64,000 nucleotides of DNA from an uncultured Muribaculaceae bacterium (GTDB lineage Bacteria > Bacteroidota > Bacteroidia > Bacteroidales > Muribaculaceae): positions 21,142 to 85,141 of the forward strand of contig CAJTTA010000006.1 of the NCBI GenBank assembly GCA_910579305.1, written 5' to 3'. The first letter of the stretch is position 1; each line of letters opens with the position of its first letter. Shown here piece by piece: positions 8,922-19,195 of the stretch. Position numbers and translations under genes: made by a program. The notes below the pieces were generated by a model, which saw nothing but the letters and a program-made list of their open reading frames with translations, searched no databases and was not told the origin of the DNA.

Positions 8922-10217
8922 TCACTCGCAGATTATGAGATAATAGTTCTTCTTGCCGCGCTGGGCCAGGATGTATTTATCGCCCAGGAGGAAAGAGGGG
9001 TCTATGGTGAGCGACTGGTCGGTCACTTTCTCCTTGTTGATGCTCAGGCCCCCCTGCTGGATCATCTTGCGGGCCTCACCCTTGCCGCCAAACACCTGTG
9101 TCTCCACGGCGAGGAGGTCGATTACGGGTATGCCTCCGGCGAGCTTCTCGCGGGAAACAGTGAAACGCGGCACGCCGTCGAAGACGTCGAGCAGGGTCTG
9201 CTCATCGAGCGAGCGCAGCGCCTCGCCGGCCTTGTTGGAGAAGAGGATGGTGCTCGCGCGGCGGGCGGCCTCCAGGGCCTCCTCTCCGTGCACCATCACT
9301 GTCACTTCCTCTGCCAGACGCTTCTGCATGGGGCGCAGGCCGGGATCCTTGTCGTGCTCCTCGCGCAGGGAGGCTATCTCCTCGCGGGAGAGGAAGGTGA
9401 AGATCTTCAGGTATTTCTCGGCATCATCATCGGAGACGTTGAGCCAGAACTGGTAGAACTTGTAGGGGCTTGTGTATCGGGCGTCGAGCCATACGTTGCC
9501 GCTCTCCGTCTTGCCAAACTTTCCTCCGTCGGCCTTTGTGATGAGCGGGCATGTGAGAGCATAGGCCTCGCCACCTACGGTGCGGCGTATGAGCTCTGTG
9601 CCGGTGGTGATGTTGCCCCACTGGTCGGAGCCTCCCATCTGCAGGCGGCAGTTCTTCTCCCTGAATAGATGCAGGAAGTCGTATCCCTGCAGGAGCTGAT
9701 ATGTGAATTCCGTGAAGCTGAGTCCGTCGCGGGCCTCGCCGTTGAGGCGCTTCTTCACTGAGTCCTTGGCCATCATGTAGTTGACGGTGATATGCTTGCC
9801 CACCTCGCGCGCGAAGTCGAGGAAGGAGAATTCTTTCATCCAGTCATAGTTATTGACCATCTCGGCGTGGTTCGGCGCATCGCTGTCAAAGTCGAGGAAT
9901 CGGGAGAGCTGAGCCTTTATCGCCTCCTGGTTGTGACGCAGGGTCTCTTCGTTGAGCAGATTGCGCTCGGCGCTCTTGCCCGATGGATCGCCTATCATGC
10001 CTGTGGCACCCCCCACGAGCGCCAGGGGCTTGTGGCCGCAGCGCTGGAAGTGGCGCAGAATCATCACGCCGCAGAGATGACCTATGTGCAGGGAGTCGGC
10101 AGTGGGGTCTATGCCAAGATAGGCGGTGACCATTCCGCCCTTGGAGAGCAGCTCTTCAGTGCCCGGAATCATGGAGTGTATCATGCCGCGCCAGCGCAGC
10201 TCTTCTACGAAATTCAT
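8922..10217 (-). CDS. tyrS: tyrosyl-tRNA synthetase
   Basis: A 431-aa class I aminoacyl-tRNA synthetase that charges tRNA-Tyr. The HIGH motif appears as LHIGHL in [14 protein letters not shown] (about residues 33-46) and the KMSKS-equivalent as [11 protein letters not shown]-terminal S4-like RNA-binding domain ([15 protein letters not shown]) completes the bacterial TyrRS layout. It is the first gene of a minus-strand operon leading into the GDP-fucose genes. A GC-rich hairpin sits in its 5' leader (10260-10277). Confidence 0.97.
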   Translation of the reverse strand: MNFVEELRWRGMIHSMIPGTEELLSKGGMVTAYLGIDPTADSLHIGHLCGVMILRHFQRCGHKPLALVGGATGMIGDPSGKSAERNLLNEETLRHNQEAIKAQLSRFLDFDSDAPNHAEMVNNYDWMKEFSFLDFAREVGKHITVNYMMAKDSVKKRLNGEARDGLSFTEFTYQLLQGYDFLHLFREKNCRLQMGGSDQWGNITTGTELIRRTVGGEAYALTCPLITKADGGKFGKTESGNVWLDARYTSPYKFYQFWLNVSDDDAEKYLKIFTFLSREEIASLREEHDKDPGLRPMQKRLAEEVTVMVHGEEALEAARRASTILFSNKAGEALRSLDEQTLLDVFDGVPRFTVSREKLAGGIPVIDLLAVETQVFGGKGEARKMIQQGGLSINKEKVTDQSLTIDPSFLLGDKYILAQRGKKNYYLIICE

Positions 10218-10259
10218 AATATGAGTGGGTTTATATTGTTACGGGATAATGCGCCGCCA

Positions 10260-10301
10260 CGTGCCCCGCGGGGCACGGTGTGGCTTCAACCCGCAAAGTT
10301 A
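10260..10301 (-). promoter_or_regulatory. tyrS promoter -7 box and leader hairpin
   Basis: On the minus strand a -7 box TAACTTTGC lies at 10301-10293; no clear -33 TTTG is present. Downstream, inside the ~70-nt leader, is a perfect 18-bp palindrome of cgtgccccgc type (10260-10277) that would fold into a very stable hairpin ahead of the start codon. Part of the 300-bp tyrS-gap gap; apart from this and the gap terminator I see nothing else there. Confidence 0.55.
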
Positions 10302-10432
10302 ATAAAAAGCCGCGATAATACGTGTTTATAAGTATTAAATTTGCAATTCCGGGCAAAATTGACGCATGGCGGCTCAACCCTGTCAGAGTCAATACACGGG
10401 CATTGTTCATGTCCGGGAGAGGCCGACTTTAC

Positions 10433-10474
10433 AGAAAAAGAAAATCCACGCCCTCTCGCAGGAGGTCGTGGATT
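10433..10474 (-). terminator. Rho-independent terminator after gap
   Basis: Read on the minus strand, aatccacg (10474-10467) pairs with cgtggatt (10450-10443), with inner cctc/gagg pairing, and is followed by ttttctttttct. It begins 44 nt after the gap stop codon. Confidence 0.85.
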
Positions 10475-10517
10475 CTATCATTAAGGTTAGGGGATCCTAA
10501 AGTGAGGCCCTGGATGA

Positions 10518-11534
<1,017 letters not shown>

Positions 11535-11594
11535 TTAATTATCGTTGGGTTATGATAGATTATTACCTTATTTTAATCTTTATTACAACTTATC

Positions 11595-11661
11595 GGGGGC
11601 TGCAACGTTTCTTCTATACAGACCCTCGGGAAGCCCCCCACGGAGATTTTCTGCAAAATTA
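11595..11661 (-). promoter_or_regulatory. gap promoter (-7 box) and leader hairpin
   Basis: The minus-strand -7 box TAATTTTGC lies at 11661-11653, without a good -33 match. The predicted leader is about 120 nt long and contains a 7-bp inverted repeat, agccccc/gggggct (arms at 11632-11638 and 11595-11601). Confidence 0.5.
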
Positions 11662-11814
11662 GCACATTTTTTTGTAACCTGCATAATTTCGTGAGGTTTT
11701 TTTGAGGGGCGTCGCTACGGCGCTCTATTTTTCAACGCCTGGCAAAGAAGTTTGTTGAGGGCCGCGGCAAGTTTTTACATGTTATACACTCATTTTTAAC
11801 TTTTTTTCTTCATT

Positions 11815-12249
11815 ATGGGAAAATTATTACAGGATTTCAAGGACTTTGCCATGCGCGGCAATGTGGTGGACATGGCGGTAGGTGTGATCGTGGGCGGCGC
11901 CTTCGGCAAGATAGTAAGCTCGCTGGTGGATGACATAATCATGCCGGTGGTGGGCATGGCCACGGGCGGGATGGATTTCAAGGATCTCAAGGCGGTCATA
12001 AAGGAGCCGGTGCTCGATGCCGCCGGCGCTGTGGCGCAGGAGGCCGTGACTGTGAATTACGGCATGTTCATTCAATATATCGTAGACTTTCTCATCGTGG
12101 CCTTCTGTATCTTCATGGCCATCCGATTCATGCAGAAGTTCCGCAAGAGGGAGGAGGAAGCCGCCGCGGCTCCGGCCGAGCCTTCGAAGGAGGAGGTGCT
12201 GCTCACTGAGATTCGCGATCTGCTAAGGGAGCGGAACGAAAAGAAGTGA
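11815..12249 (+). CDS. mscL: large-conductance mechanosensitive channel MscL
   Basis: A 144-aa inner-membrane channel that opens under membrane tension and releases solutes on osmotic downshock. It begins with the amphipathic helix [20 protein letters not shown], then TM1 ([19 protein letters not shown], about residues 22-40) and TM2 (about 80-100, [18 protein letters not shown]), ending in the charged C-terminal bundle helix. Length is typical (130-150). It stands alone between divergent gap and the convergent surface-protein gene. Confidence 0.96.
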   Translation: MGKLLQDFKDFAMRGNVVDMAVGVIVGGAFGKIVSSLVDDIIMPVVGMATGGMDFKDLKAVIKEPVLDAAGAVAQEAVTVNYGMFIQYIVDFLIVAFCIFMAIRFMQKFRKREEEAAAAPAEPSKEEVLLTEIRDLLRERNEKK

Positions 12250-12270
12250 GACGCTCCTTGAGTTGTGAGT

Positions 12271-12314
12271 AAAAAAGCCCCCGTCCCGGCATGTTAACAG
12301 TCCGGAGCGGGGGC
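12271..12314 (-). terminator. Rho-independent terminator of the choice-of-anchor J gene
   Basis: Arms gcccccg (12277-12283) and cgggggc (12308-12314) with an additional inner ccgg pairing form a GC-rich hairpin; on the minus strand six T residues (12276-12271) follow directly. It lies 22 nt past the mscL stop as well and may also stop that transcript, although there is no T-tract on the plus side. Confidence 0.75.
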
Positions 12315-12396
12315 GCAGTCTTCAGGATCTATCTATATAACTTATCATAACTTAATAACTTATCCTGAAGTGAGCTATCTTGATATTCTACCTTTG

Positions 12397-15300
12397 TTAT
12401 CTCACGATCACTTTGAAGGTGTGTGCTCCGGCCTGCACGATGTATATGCCGGGCTGCACTCTGAAGGTTGCAGCGGGGAGACCCGAGGCCTGTGCTGCCG
12501 TGCGGCCGTCGGGGCTGGTCACGCTTATGGCGCATCCGCCGGCTCCGCTCACTGTGATGAGGCCGGCTCCTGCCGCCACATGGGGGCGACTTGCCTGAAG
12601 GGCGTCCACGCTTACGGAGGAAGAGATGAAGGCGGCGCGGGATTCACCCAGAGTGTAGAGGGCGGTCACGGCGTAGTCGTGAGAGGCGTTGTCGGGAACG
12701 GGAAGATTGCAGGTGGTCTCGCTCAGAGGGGTGTCGTTGAGTCTCTCGCCGTCGCGGTAGATGTTGTAGCCGGTAAGCTCAAGGGCCTCCGGGGCCACTG
12801 ACCGGATGAAGCTCACGTCGTCTATGAGGAGCATGAATCCATAGGGGCTCGTGCAGCGTATGGCGAAGTATCGCGTGCCTTCGGGAAGCTCGTAGTCATA
12901 GCGCTTCCATGATGCGGGAGCTTCTTCCATTGCGTCGATCTTCGTGAAGTCGTCACGGTCGGAACCTGTGGAGGATACAAGCACTTCAAACTGGTCGCGG
13001 GCTTCGGAGGTGAGGCTGCGTGCCCAGAATGACAAAGTCTGCTCGTTGCCGTCAAGCTCGGGGAAGATGGCCCAGTCATCGCAGTTAATGGGGGTGTAGG
13101 ATTCTTCGGAGGAGTATACATACATCTGGCCGAGGTATTTACTGCCTGAATGTGCATAGAATTGCGCGGGATCGAAGCCTTCGGTATCCACAATGAACCA
13201 TGACTGCTGCGAGCGGGTGGGGATTCCCGGCAGTGACATGTCGGCGAAACCGCCAATGTAACCCTTGTCGCCGTCAATGAAGCGCCAGTCGCCTATGCCA
13301 TCGGTAGCCCATGACTCGTGGGACTCAAAGTCTTCAAACACGAATTCGGAGGCAGGCACAGAGAGGTCGGGGGCAGTCCATGCGAGCGCCACGCTGCCGG
13401 CCGAGCTTTCGGCTGAGAGGGAGGTCACGGAGGGCAGGCCGGAAAGTGCTATATCGGCCATTGCCATGCCTGAAGTATTGTTCTGCAGGTCGATGTCGGG
13501 AGCGTAGTCTATCACGGCGTGATACGTGAGCGCCTGTTCGCATGTGGGGGGCACCTCTACGTCGAAGAGGATCGAGGTGAGTTCGCTCGACGCTATGGGA
13601 GCGCCGGTCTTCTCCTGCACTTTCTCTCCGTTGCAGAAGAGAGAGACCGTATAGTCTGAGGCGGTTTCATAGCCATTGTTCTCCACCATCAGCTTAACGT
13701 TGAAGCGTGAGCCGGGACGCAGCTTGTGGTCGGGCGCGCTGAGGGAGCGTGCCGAGAGATCGTGCGACTCTATGCTGCCTATGGTGATGTTGTCGAGAAG
13801 GGTGTAGGTCATATTATGGCCTATGCCTGTGAAGCGCACCATGATCTTTTTGCCGGCGTATTCATGCAGGGGCACGTTGACGCGATACCAGCCCTCTTCA
13901 TCACCGAGCTGCGACATCACCACGCGGCGCATTTCCTTGAATTCGCCACCGGGAGTGCGCACTTCCACCACCAGCTCGTTCTCATGCGGATAGCCAGCCA
14001 TGCGGGCTATGTTGTAGGTATGGAAAGATAGACAGGGGTTGGGAATATCATTGAGGTTGATCTTGCCGGTTATGATCTCGGCCGAGGCTCCGGCGTCGGA
14101 CATCATCATGAGATAGCCGTTGTCGGCATCCTGAGAGGGGACATCGGGGCTCTCGCCCATAATGTACCATTCGGCCTCTCCCTCCACGGTGCGTGTGAGC
14201 ATGGGATAGTGGATGGTGGTATTGGAGAAAGACTCGCTGAAGGGGGCGTCGTAGGCCGGGCCGGCTATGATTACGTCGGAGAATACTTCGGCCGACTGTC
14301 CGGCATCGGTAATGGCTCTGAGGGCCGCTAACACCATTGTCTGCTCGCGCATGGAGGCTTCGAATTCTATGCCGGATTCCGCATCTTCTGATATGAGGGT
14401 GCGTTCGCCTGTCTTGTCGAGCATGTGCACATCGTAGTACACCATCTCGGGATTGACATAGTTGCCGTGGCCGTCGCCGGTCACAGGAGACCAAGTGAGC
14501 GACACGATGCCGTCTTCCAGTGTCTCTGCAAGCACTACATCGGCCGGAGGTGCCGGCACACGAGGCCCTACGAAGACTGTAGACTCCACCGCCTCTCCCT
14601 CGCCTATGGCGTTATAGGGGCAGATGGTGTATGTTCTCTCGCCTGTGGGCACAAGGGTGTCGAGAAACGAGAGCTTCGCGCCTGCTTCCGGGGAGAGGAA
14701 TGTCTTGACCGATTCGCCGTCTCTGAACACCTCTATCTTTGAGAGGGCTCCGTCGAGCGGATCTCCATATATGTCGAGGCTCGGCGTGGTGAAGTTTATC
14801 TGCACTTCGGAACCGCACATGTCATCGGGCTCCACGGTAAGATCTGTGACACGCCCCGGCCTTGTGGCCTCCTTGCCGGACTGAAGCTGGAGATTGTCGA
14901 CGTTGACAAAGAATGTGGCATTGTCGGCTATGGCATGGATGCCTATATAAACAGGGCCATCCTCCCTGGGCACTATGATACCTTTCATGGTCACGGGGTC
15001 ATTGAAGGAGAGGCGCTCGCAGACAAGGTTGGTCATGGCCTCGATGGTGTTTTCTGTTCCCCAGCATATCTCTATTGATTCAAGATCGGTGCTCATGATC
15101 ATGGAGCCCATCACATTCATGCCGGTGAAGGCGTCGAGGCTGAATTCATAGGCTTTGCCTTTCTGGAGCATCACCGGGGGCGTTATGAGCCAGTCATCGT
15201 AGGCATAGACTGATCCTGATATTGTGGCAAATTCCCCGCCCATGCCATCCATGTCCCAGGTAAATGAATCTTTGTTGGCATCAATTACGGTGAATCCGTC

Positions 15301-15537
15301 CAGCCCTCCTGAGGAGAAATCGTAGCTCCATGGCACTGCCTGGGGGGCGGATTGCATCGGCGCCTGCATGACCGGACTCACAGCTTCGGAAGAGAGCTTC
15401 AGCGCCTTGGGTGCTTTCATTACCGGCAGGTAAGGCCGAGTGGCGTGACGGTGGGCCGCAGAGGCTCCCGATACTGGCAATATGCCCGATATGGCCATAA
15501 GCATAGAAAGAGCGGAGATCGAATAGATTTTTTTCAT
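12397..15537 (-). CDS. secreted choice-of-anchor J / cleaved-adhesin domain protein
   Basis: A 1046-aa secreted protein. The N-terminal MKKIYSISALSMLMAISGIL plus GASA is a signal peptide. A first choice-of-anchor J (cleaved adhesin) module is near residues 80-230 (WSYDFSSGGLDGFTVID, AYDDWLITPPV), followed by fibronectin III-like modules, a second lectin-like module near 470-640, a CARDB-like segment (VMVENNGYETASDYTVSLF), and another cleaved-adhesin module (FVFEDFESHESWAT ... LIDDVSFI). The C-terminal ~70 residues (GIYIVQAGAHTFKVIVR) resemble a type IX secretion C-terminal domain. Function is likely surface binding to glycan or host protein; no catalytic residues are visible. It has its own perfect promoter. 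Confidence 0.85.
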   Translation of the reverse strand: MKKIYSISALSMLMAISGILPVSGASAAHRHATRPYLPVMKAPKALKLSSEAVSPVMQAPMQSAPQAVPWSYDFSSGGLDGFTVIDANKDSFTWDMDGMGGEFATISGSVYAYDDWLITPPVMLQKGKAYEFSLDAFTGMNVMGSMIMSTDLESIEICWGTENTIEAMTNLVCERLSFNDPVTMKGIIVPREDGPVYIGIHAIADNATFFVNVDNLQLQSGKEATRPGRVTDLTVEPDDMCGSEVQINFTTPSLDIYGDPLDGALSKIEVFRDGESVKTFLSPEAGAKLSFLDTLVPTGERTYTICPYNAIGEGEAVESTVFVGPRVPAPPADVVLAETLEDGIVSLTWSPVTGDGHGNYVNPEMVYYDVHMLDKTGERTLISEDAESGIEFEASMREQTMVLAALRAITDAGQSAEVFSDVIIAGPAYDAPFSESFSNTTIHYPMLTRTVEGEAEWYIMGESPDVPSQDADNGYLMMMSDAGASAEIITGKINLNDIPNPCLSFHTYNIARMAGYPHENELVVEVRTPGGEFKEMRRVVMSQLGDEEGWYRVNVPLHEYAGKKIMVRFTGIGHNMTYTLLDNITIGSIESHDLSARSLSAPDHKLRPGSRFNVKLMVENNGYETASDYTVSLFCNGEKVQEKTGAPIASSELTSILFDVEVPPTCEQALTYHAVIDYAPDIDLQNNTSGMAMADIALSGLPSVTSLSAESSAGSVALAWTAPDLSVPASEFVFEDFESHESWATDGIGDWRFIDGDKGYIGGFADMSLPGIPTRSQQSWFIVDTEGFDPAQFYAHSGSKYLGQMYVYSSEESYTPINCDDWAIFPELDGNEQTLSFWARSLTSEARDQFEVLVSSTGSDRDDFTKIDAMEEAPASWKRYDYELPEGTRYFAIRCTSPYGFMLLIDDVSFIRSVAPEALELTGYNIYRDGERLNDTPLSETTCNLPVPDNASHDYAVTALYTLGESRAAFISSSVSVDALQASRPHVAAGAGLITVSGAGGCAISVTSPDGRTAAQASGLPAATFRVQPGIYIVQAGAHTFKVIVR

Positions 15538-15959
15538 GTGGCTCATAATTTGGTTAATAATAGTGTAGAAAAGTTAGATCTAAACCGAGGCTGCATCACG
15601 TGCGTTAATTTCGGGTTGTCGACAAATCAAGAAGTCTACTTCTTCACAAATGTAGTCTTAATTTTTCTAATTTGCAAATCTTTGAAATATTTTTCATATA
15701 TAAAATCTCAAATTTCCTACCCTGTGCCACATAAACATACCATAAATATAAAAATTCAGGCGTCACAATAACTTGTCAAATTATTGCAACGCCTGCTAAT
15801 TGATATGACACTTAGCCATTTAGCACCTTACGTCATAATACAGTGGAACTACACAAAATATACTGAAAAATATTTTAAAATATTTCTCGCGATATGACAT
15901 TTTTTGTCTTTCAGACCTATCTTTTTTAATACGCCACACCATGTTTCCCCACATCTGAA
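15538..15959. other. AT-rich intergenic region with promoter
   Basis: About 420 bp without a credible gene. It holds the promoter of the surface-protein gene (15647-15678), an inverted repeat aggcgt/acgcct around 15757-15793, and a perfect 18-bp AT palindrome aaatattttaaaatattt at 15868-15885. Base composition is clearly more AT-rich than the coding DNA on both sides. Confidence 0.6.
15647..15678 (-). promoter_or_regulatory. Bacteroidota-type promoter of the choice-of-anchor J gene
   Basis: On the minus strand TTTG (15678-15675), a 20-bp spacer, then TACATTTG (15654-15647): exact match to the -33/-7 consensus. The leader would be about 100 nt long. Confidence 0.8.
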
Positions 15960-16805
15960 TCAGCCGCGTGCGGGGGAGAGAGGGGCGTCGAGCGGGATGG
16001 TGGACTGCAACAGCCGGCGGTTCATGTCGCGGCGGGAGGGGTCGGAAATCCACCCGTATTTGGCGAAATAACGCGCCATGTTGAGCAGATGGATGCGGAG
16101 CATGCGCATGGAGCGGCGGGAGGCGGCGGCATGCACGTGGGTCACGGTGACGTGAGGCCAGTAGAGCGTGCGGTGGCTGCGGTGCATGCGGCGCGTGATG
16201 TCGATGTCTTCGGGATACATGAAGAAGCGCTCGTCGAAGATGCCTGTGAGGCGCAGAGCACTTGTGCTCATGAGCAGGAAGGAGCCGCAGAGGTAGGGAC
16301 AGTCGAAGGGTTCGCTGTGGCTGCGCCGGGCAAGCAGGTAGCGCTCCATGCGCCGCCGGGTGAGCGATGGGGGGAGGAAGCGCTTGGCAAAGAGGTCGAG
16401 GGGTGTGGGCAGCATGCGTGCCGAGAGCTGAAGGGCACCGTCGGGGTAGATGATGCGGGGCTGCATCATGCCGGTGTCGGGATGATCCTTCATGTAGCGG
16501 AGCATGGGGGTGAGCACGCTGCCCTCCCAGCAGACGTCGGCATTGAGCACGAGGTGGAATGCCGCCCCCCGGCGCAGGGCGCGGCGCAGGGCTTCGTTGT
16601 GGCCGGCGCCGTAGCCGCGGTTGGGCACACGCAGGTACTCAGCCCGCGGCCCGAAACCGAGACAGAGCCGACGCAGAGAGTCGTCGGGACTGTTGTCTAC
16701 AAGATATATGTGCTCCACAGCCTCCTCTCCGAGCAGACATCGCATTGCGGCAATGAGCTGCCCGGGGGGAGTGCGGTGGAGCACTATGGAGGCGGTGAGA
16801 CTCAT
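15960..16805 (-). CDS. glycosyltransferase family 2 (rhamnosyltransferase-like)
   Basis: A 281-aa GT-A fold enzyme. It starts ASIVLHRTPPGQLIAAM, has VDNSPDD at about 36-42, the acidic metal-binding region LVLNADVCW near residue 85-93, and PYLCGSFLLMSTSALRLTGIFDERFFMYPEDIDITRRM, the WbbL-type acceptor segment, split over residues 165-205. The family transfers rhamnose or similar sugars in O-antigen or capsule synthesis. Its start overlaps the rnr stop by 4 bp, so it is translationally coupled to RNase R, an odd partner. Substrate unknown. Confidence 0.88.
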   Translation of the reverse strand: MSLTASIVLHRTPPGQLIAAMRCLLGEEAVEHIYLVDNSPDDSLRRLCLGFGPRAEYLRVPNRGYGAGHNEALRRALRRGAAFHLVLNADVCWEGSVLTPMLRYMKDHPDTGMMQPRIIYPDGALQLSARMLPTPLDLFAKRFLPPSLTRRRMERYLLARRSHSEPFDCPYLCGSFLLMSTSALRLTGIFDERFFMYPEDIDITRRMHRSHRTLYWPHVTVTHVHAAASRRSMRMLRIHLLNMARYFAKYGWISDPSRRDMNRRLLQSTIPLDAPLSPARG

Positions 16806-19090
16806 GAACGACGCTGGCCTTTGTTGCGGCGTCTGCTTCCCGATGAGGAATGCGAGCGCTTTCCTTTCTTGCCCTGATGGCGGGGGTTGGGACGGGAAGC
16901 TGAGTCTTTCCCTGTGCGGGCCTTGAGCGGCTGGCCGTCATCGCTCACGAGGGCGAAGTCGAGCTGCTTCTTGTCGAGGTCGGCGCGTGCCACCTGCACG
17001 TGCACTTTGTCGCCCAGGGTATACTTGGTGTGCGTGCGGCGCCCTTTAAGGCAATAGTTCTTCTCATCGTAGTCATAGAAGTCGTCGGCCAGATCGCGCA
17101 CCGGCACGAGACCTTCGCACAGGTTCTCATCCAACTCCACGTATAGCCCCCACTCGGTCACACCGCTTATTGTGCCTGTGAAGATCTCGCCGAGACGCCC
17201 CTGCATGTATTCCACCTGCTTGTACTTGATCGAAGCGCGCTCGGCATTGGCTGCGAGCTGCTCCATCTCGGAAGAGTGGCGGCACTGATCCTCAAGCCGG
17301 GCCTTGTCGGCGGAGCGGCCCTTGGCGAGGTAGCGCTCCAGGAGGCGGTGCACCATCATGTCGGGATAGCGGCGTATGGGGGAGGTGAAGTGCGTATAGT
17401 GAGGGAAGCCCAGCCCGTAGTGGCCTATGTTGTCGGTGGTGTATATGGCCTTGGCCATGGAGCGAATTGCCAGGATGGCCAGGAGGTTTTCGGCTCCCGT
17501 GCCTTTGATGTCCTTGAGCAGACGGTTGATGCTGCGGTTCACTTCACGCGGAGATCCGTCGGTCTTCACCTTATGGCCGAACTGGCGGGCTATGAGCGCG
17601 AGATTGGCAAGCTTCTCGGGGTCGGGCGCGTCGTGCACGCGATAGACAAACGTCTTGGGCTTGCTACGGCTCCCCTTCCCGGCCTTGCCTACGTATTCGG
17701 CCACGGTCTTATTGGCCAGGAGCATGAATTCCTCCACGAGCTTGTTGGAGTCCTTGGATTCCTTGAAGAATACTTCAAGGGGCTTGCCGCTCTCATCGAT
17801 GTTGAAGCGCACCTCCGCACGGTTGAATTCTATGGCTCCCTGCTCGAAGCGGCGGGCACGCAGCTTCTTGGCAAGGGAGTCGAGCAGGAGCACTTCCTCG
17901 GAGTAGTCGCCGCTGCCGGTCTCGATTATCTCCTGTGCCTCTTCGTAGGTGAAGCGCCGGTCGGAGCAGATCACGGTGCGCCCTATGCGGGATGCTATCA
18001 CCTCGGCGTTTTCATCAAGCTCAAAGATGGCCGAGAATGTGAGTTTCTCCTCATGGGGGCGCAGGGAGCATATGCCGTTGCTGAGATGCTCGGGGAGCAT
18101 GGGCACGGTGCGGTCTACAAGATAGACGCTTGTGGCCCGGCTCTGGGCCTCCTTGTCGAGGATTGAGCCGGGGGCCACGTAGTGGGTGACGTCGGCTATG
18201 TGCACGCCCACCTCGTAGTGGCCGTTGGCCAGGCGGCGCACCGACAGCGCGTCGTCGAAATCCTTGGCGTCGCGGGGGTCGATGGTGAATGTGGTGACCC
18301 CTCTGAAGTCTTCGCGGCTCGCTATCTCCTCGGGGGTTATGCCGGCTTCTATCTTGCGGGCGGCCTTGTCCACGTTTTCGGGATAGCGGTAAGGGAGTCC
18401 GAACTCGGCGAGTATGGCATGCATCTCGGCCGTGTTCTCCCCCTTTCGGCCGAGTATGTCGACCACTTCGCCCCTGGGATTCATCTCCTCATCGCGCCAC
18501 TGCGTGATGCGCACTATGGCCTTGTCGCCGTCCTTACCCCCTTTGAGCTTTCCGCGGGGAATGACTATATCGGCGGCGAGATACTTGGAGTCGGTGATGA
18601 GGGCGGAGTAATTACCCTCGGTCTTGATGGTGCCGATGAAAATCTGATCCTTCGCCTCGATGATTTCTATGACACGAGCCTCGGGATCCTGACCCTTGCG
18701 AGCGGCCGAGACCACCACGCGCACCGTGTCGCCATTAAGGGCATGCATGGAGTTGCGCTCGGCCACCATGATGGGTTCATCGTCGAGTATTACGGCATTC
18801 TTGCCGTTGGAACGGCGCACGAAGGTGCCCACGTTCTCTGTGCCGCGGTTGGAATTGGCCTTGTATCTTCCGAGGCTCACTTCGGTTATCGCCTCGGCAG
18901 CAGCCAGCTCATCGAGCACGTTGAGAAGATCCATGCGCTGTGAGGAGGCAGTGGCGTCGATGGCAAATGCTATCTGCTTGTAGTTGAATGCCTGCTTTGA
19001 TTCTTTCTGCAGGAATGACATTATTCGTTCGGCCAGCTCCGCTTTGCTTATGCGTCGGGCCCGGGGCCGTGATGATGTATCTTTGTTCAT
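16802..19090 (-). CDS. rnr: ribonuclease R
   Basis: A 762-aa 3'-5' exoribonuclease that degrades structured RNA. The N-terminal winged helix, cold-shock domains, the RNB catalytic domain with FTIDPRDAKDFDDALSVRRL (metal-binding aspartates), and a C-terminal S1 domain (GEIFTGTISGVTEWGLYVEL) are all present in order. A strongly basic Lys/Arg/Ser tail follows (KGKRSHSSSGSRRRNKGQRR). Length is normal for Bacteroidota. It overlaps the downstream glycosyltransferase by 4 bp. Confidence 0.96.
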   Translation of the reverse strand: MNKDTSSRPRARRISKAELAERIMSFLQKESKQAFNYKQIAFAIDATASSQRMDLLNVLDELAAAEAITEVSLGRYKANSNRGTENVGTFVRRSNGKNAVILDDEPIMVAERNSMHALNGDTVRVVVSAARKGQDPEARVIEIIEAKDQIFIGTIKTEGNYSALITDSKYLAADIVIPRGKLKGGKDGDKAIVRITQWRDEEMNPRGEVVDILGRKGENTAEMHAILAEFGLPYRYPENVDKAARKIEAGITPEEIASREDFRGVTTFTIDPRDAKDFDDALSVRRLANGHYEVGVHIADVTHYVAPGSILDKEAQSRATSVYLVDRTVPMLPEHLSNGICSLRPHEEKLTFSAIFELDENAEVIASRIGRTVICSDRRFTYEEAQEIIETGSGDYSEEVLLLDSLAKKLRARRFEQGAIEFNRAEVRFNIDESGKPLEVFFKESKDSNKLVEEFMLLANKTVAEYVGKAGKGSRSKPKTFVYRVHDAPDPEKLANLALIARQFGHKVKTDGSPREVNRSINRLLKDIKGTGAENLLAILAIRSMAKAIYTTDNIGHYGLGFPHYTHFTSPIRRYPDMMVHRLLERYLAKGRSADKARLEDQCRHSSEMEQLAANAERASIKYKQVEYMQGRLGEIFTGTISGVTEWGLYVELDENLCEGLVPVRDLADDFYDYDEKNYCLKGRRTHTKYTLGDKVHVQVARADLDKKQLDFALVSDDGQPLKARTGKDSASRPNPRHQGKKGKRSHSSSGSRRRNKGQRRS

Positions 19091-19120
19091 ATGTATTATG
19101 CAGTGTTGATATATTTATAT

Positions 19121-19139
19121 AACGCTGAAAATCAGCGTT
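19121..19139. terminator. hairpin between recO and rnr
   Basis: An 8-bp perfect stem aacgctga/tcagcgtt with a 3-nt loop. A T-rich run follows only on the plus strand (tttatctttt), on the wrong side for the minus-strand recO, so its role as recO terminator is uncertain. Confidence 0.4.
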
Positions 19140-19195
19140 TTTATCTTTTGGAATATTAAAATTTAACTACACTCTTGATTTTCAGTAAATTAGCT

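Noticed and set aside
10256..10277. CACGTG beside the tyrS leader palindrome as a second parS site
   Set aside because: Only the central six bases agree with the ParB consensus; the flanks do not match TGTTN/NAACA.
11745..11790. TTTG-N21-TACATGTT upstream of mscL as a promoter
   Set aside because: The second element lacks TTTG at its end, so the match is too weak to list.
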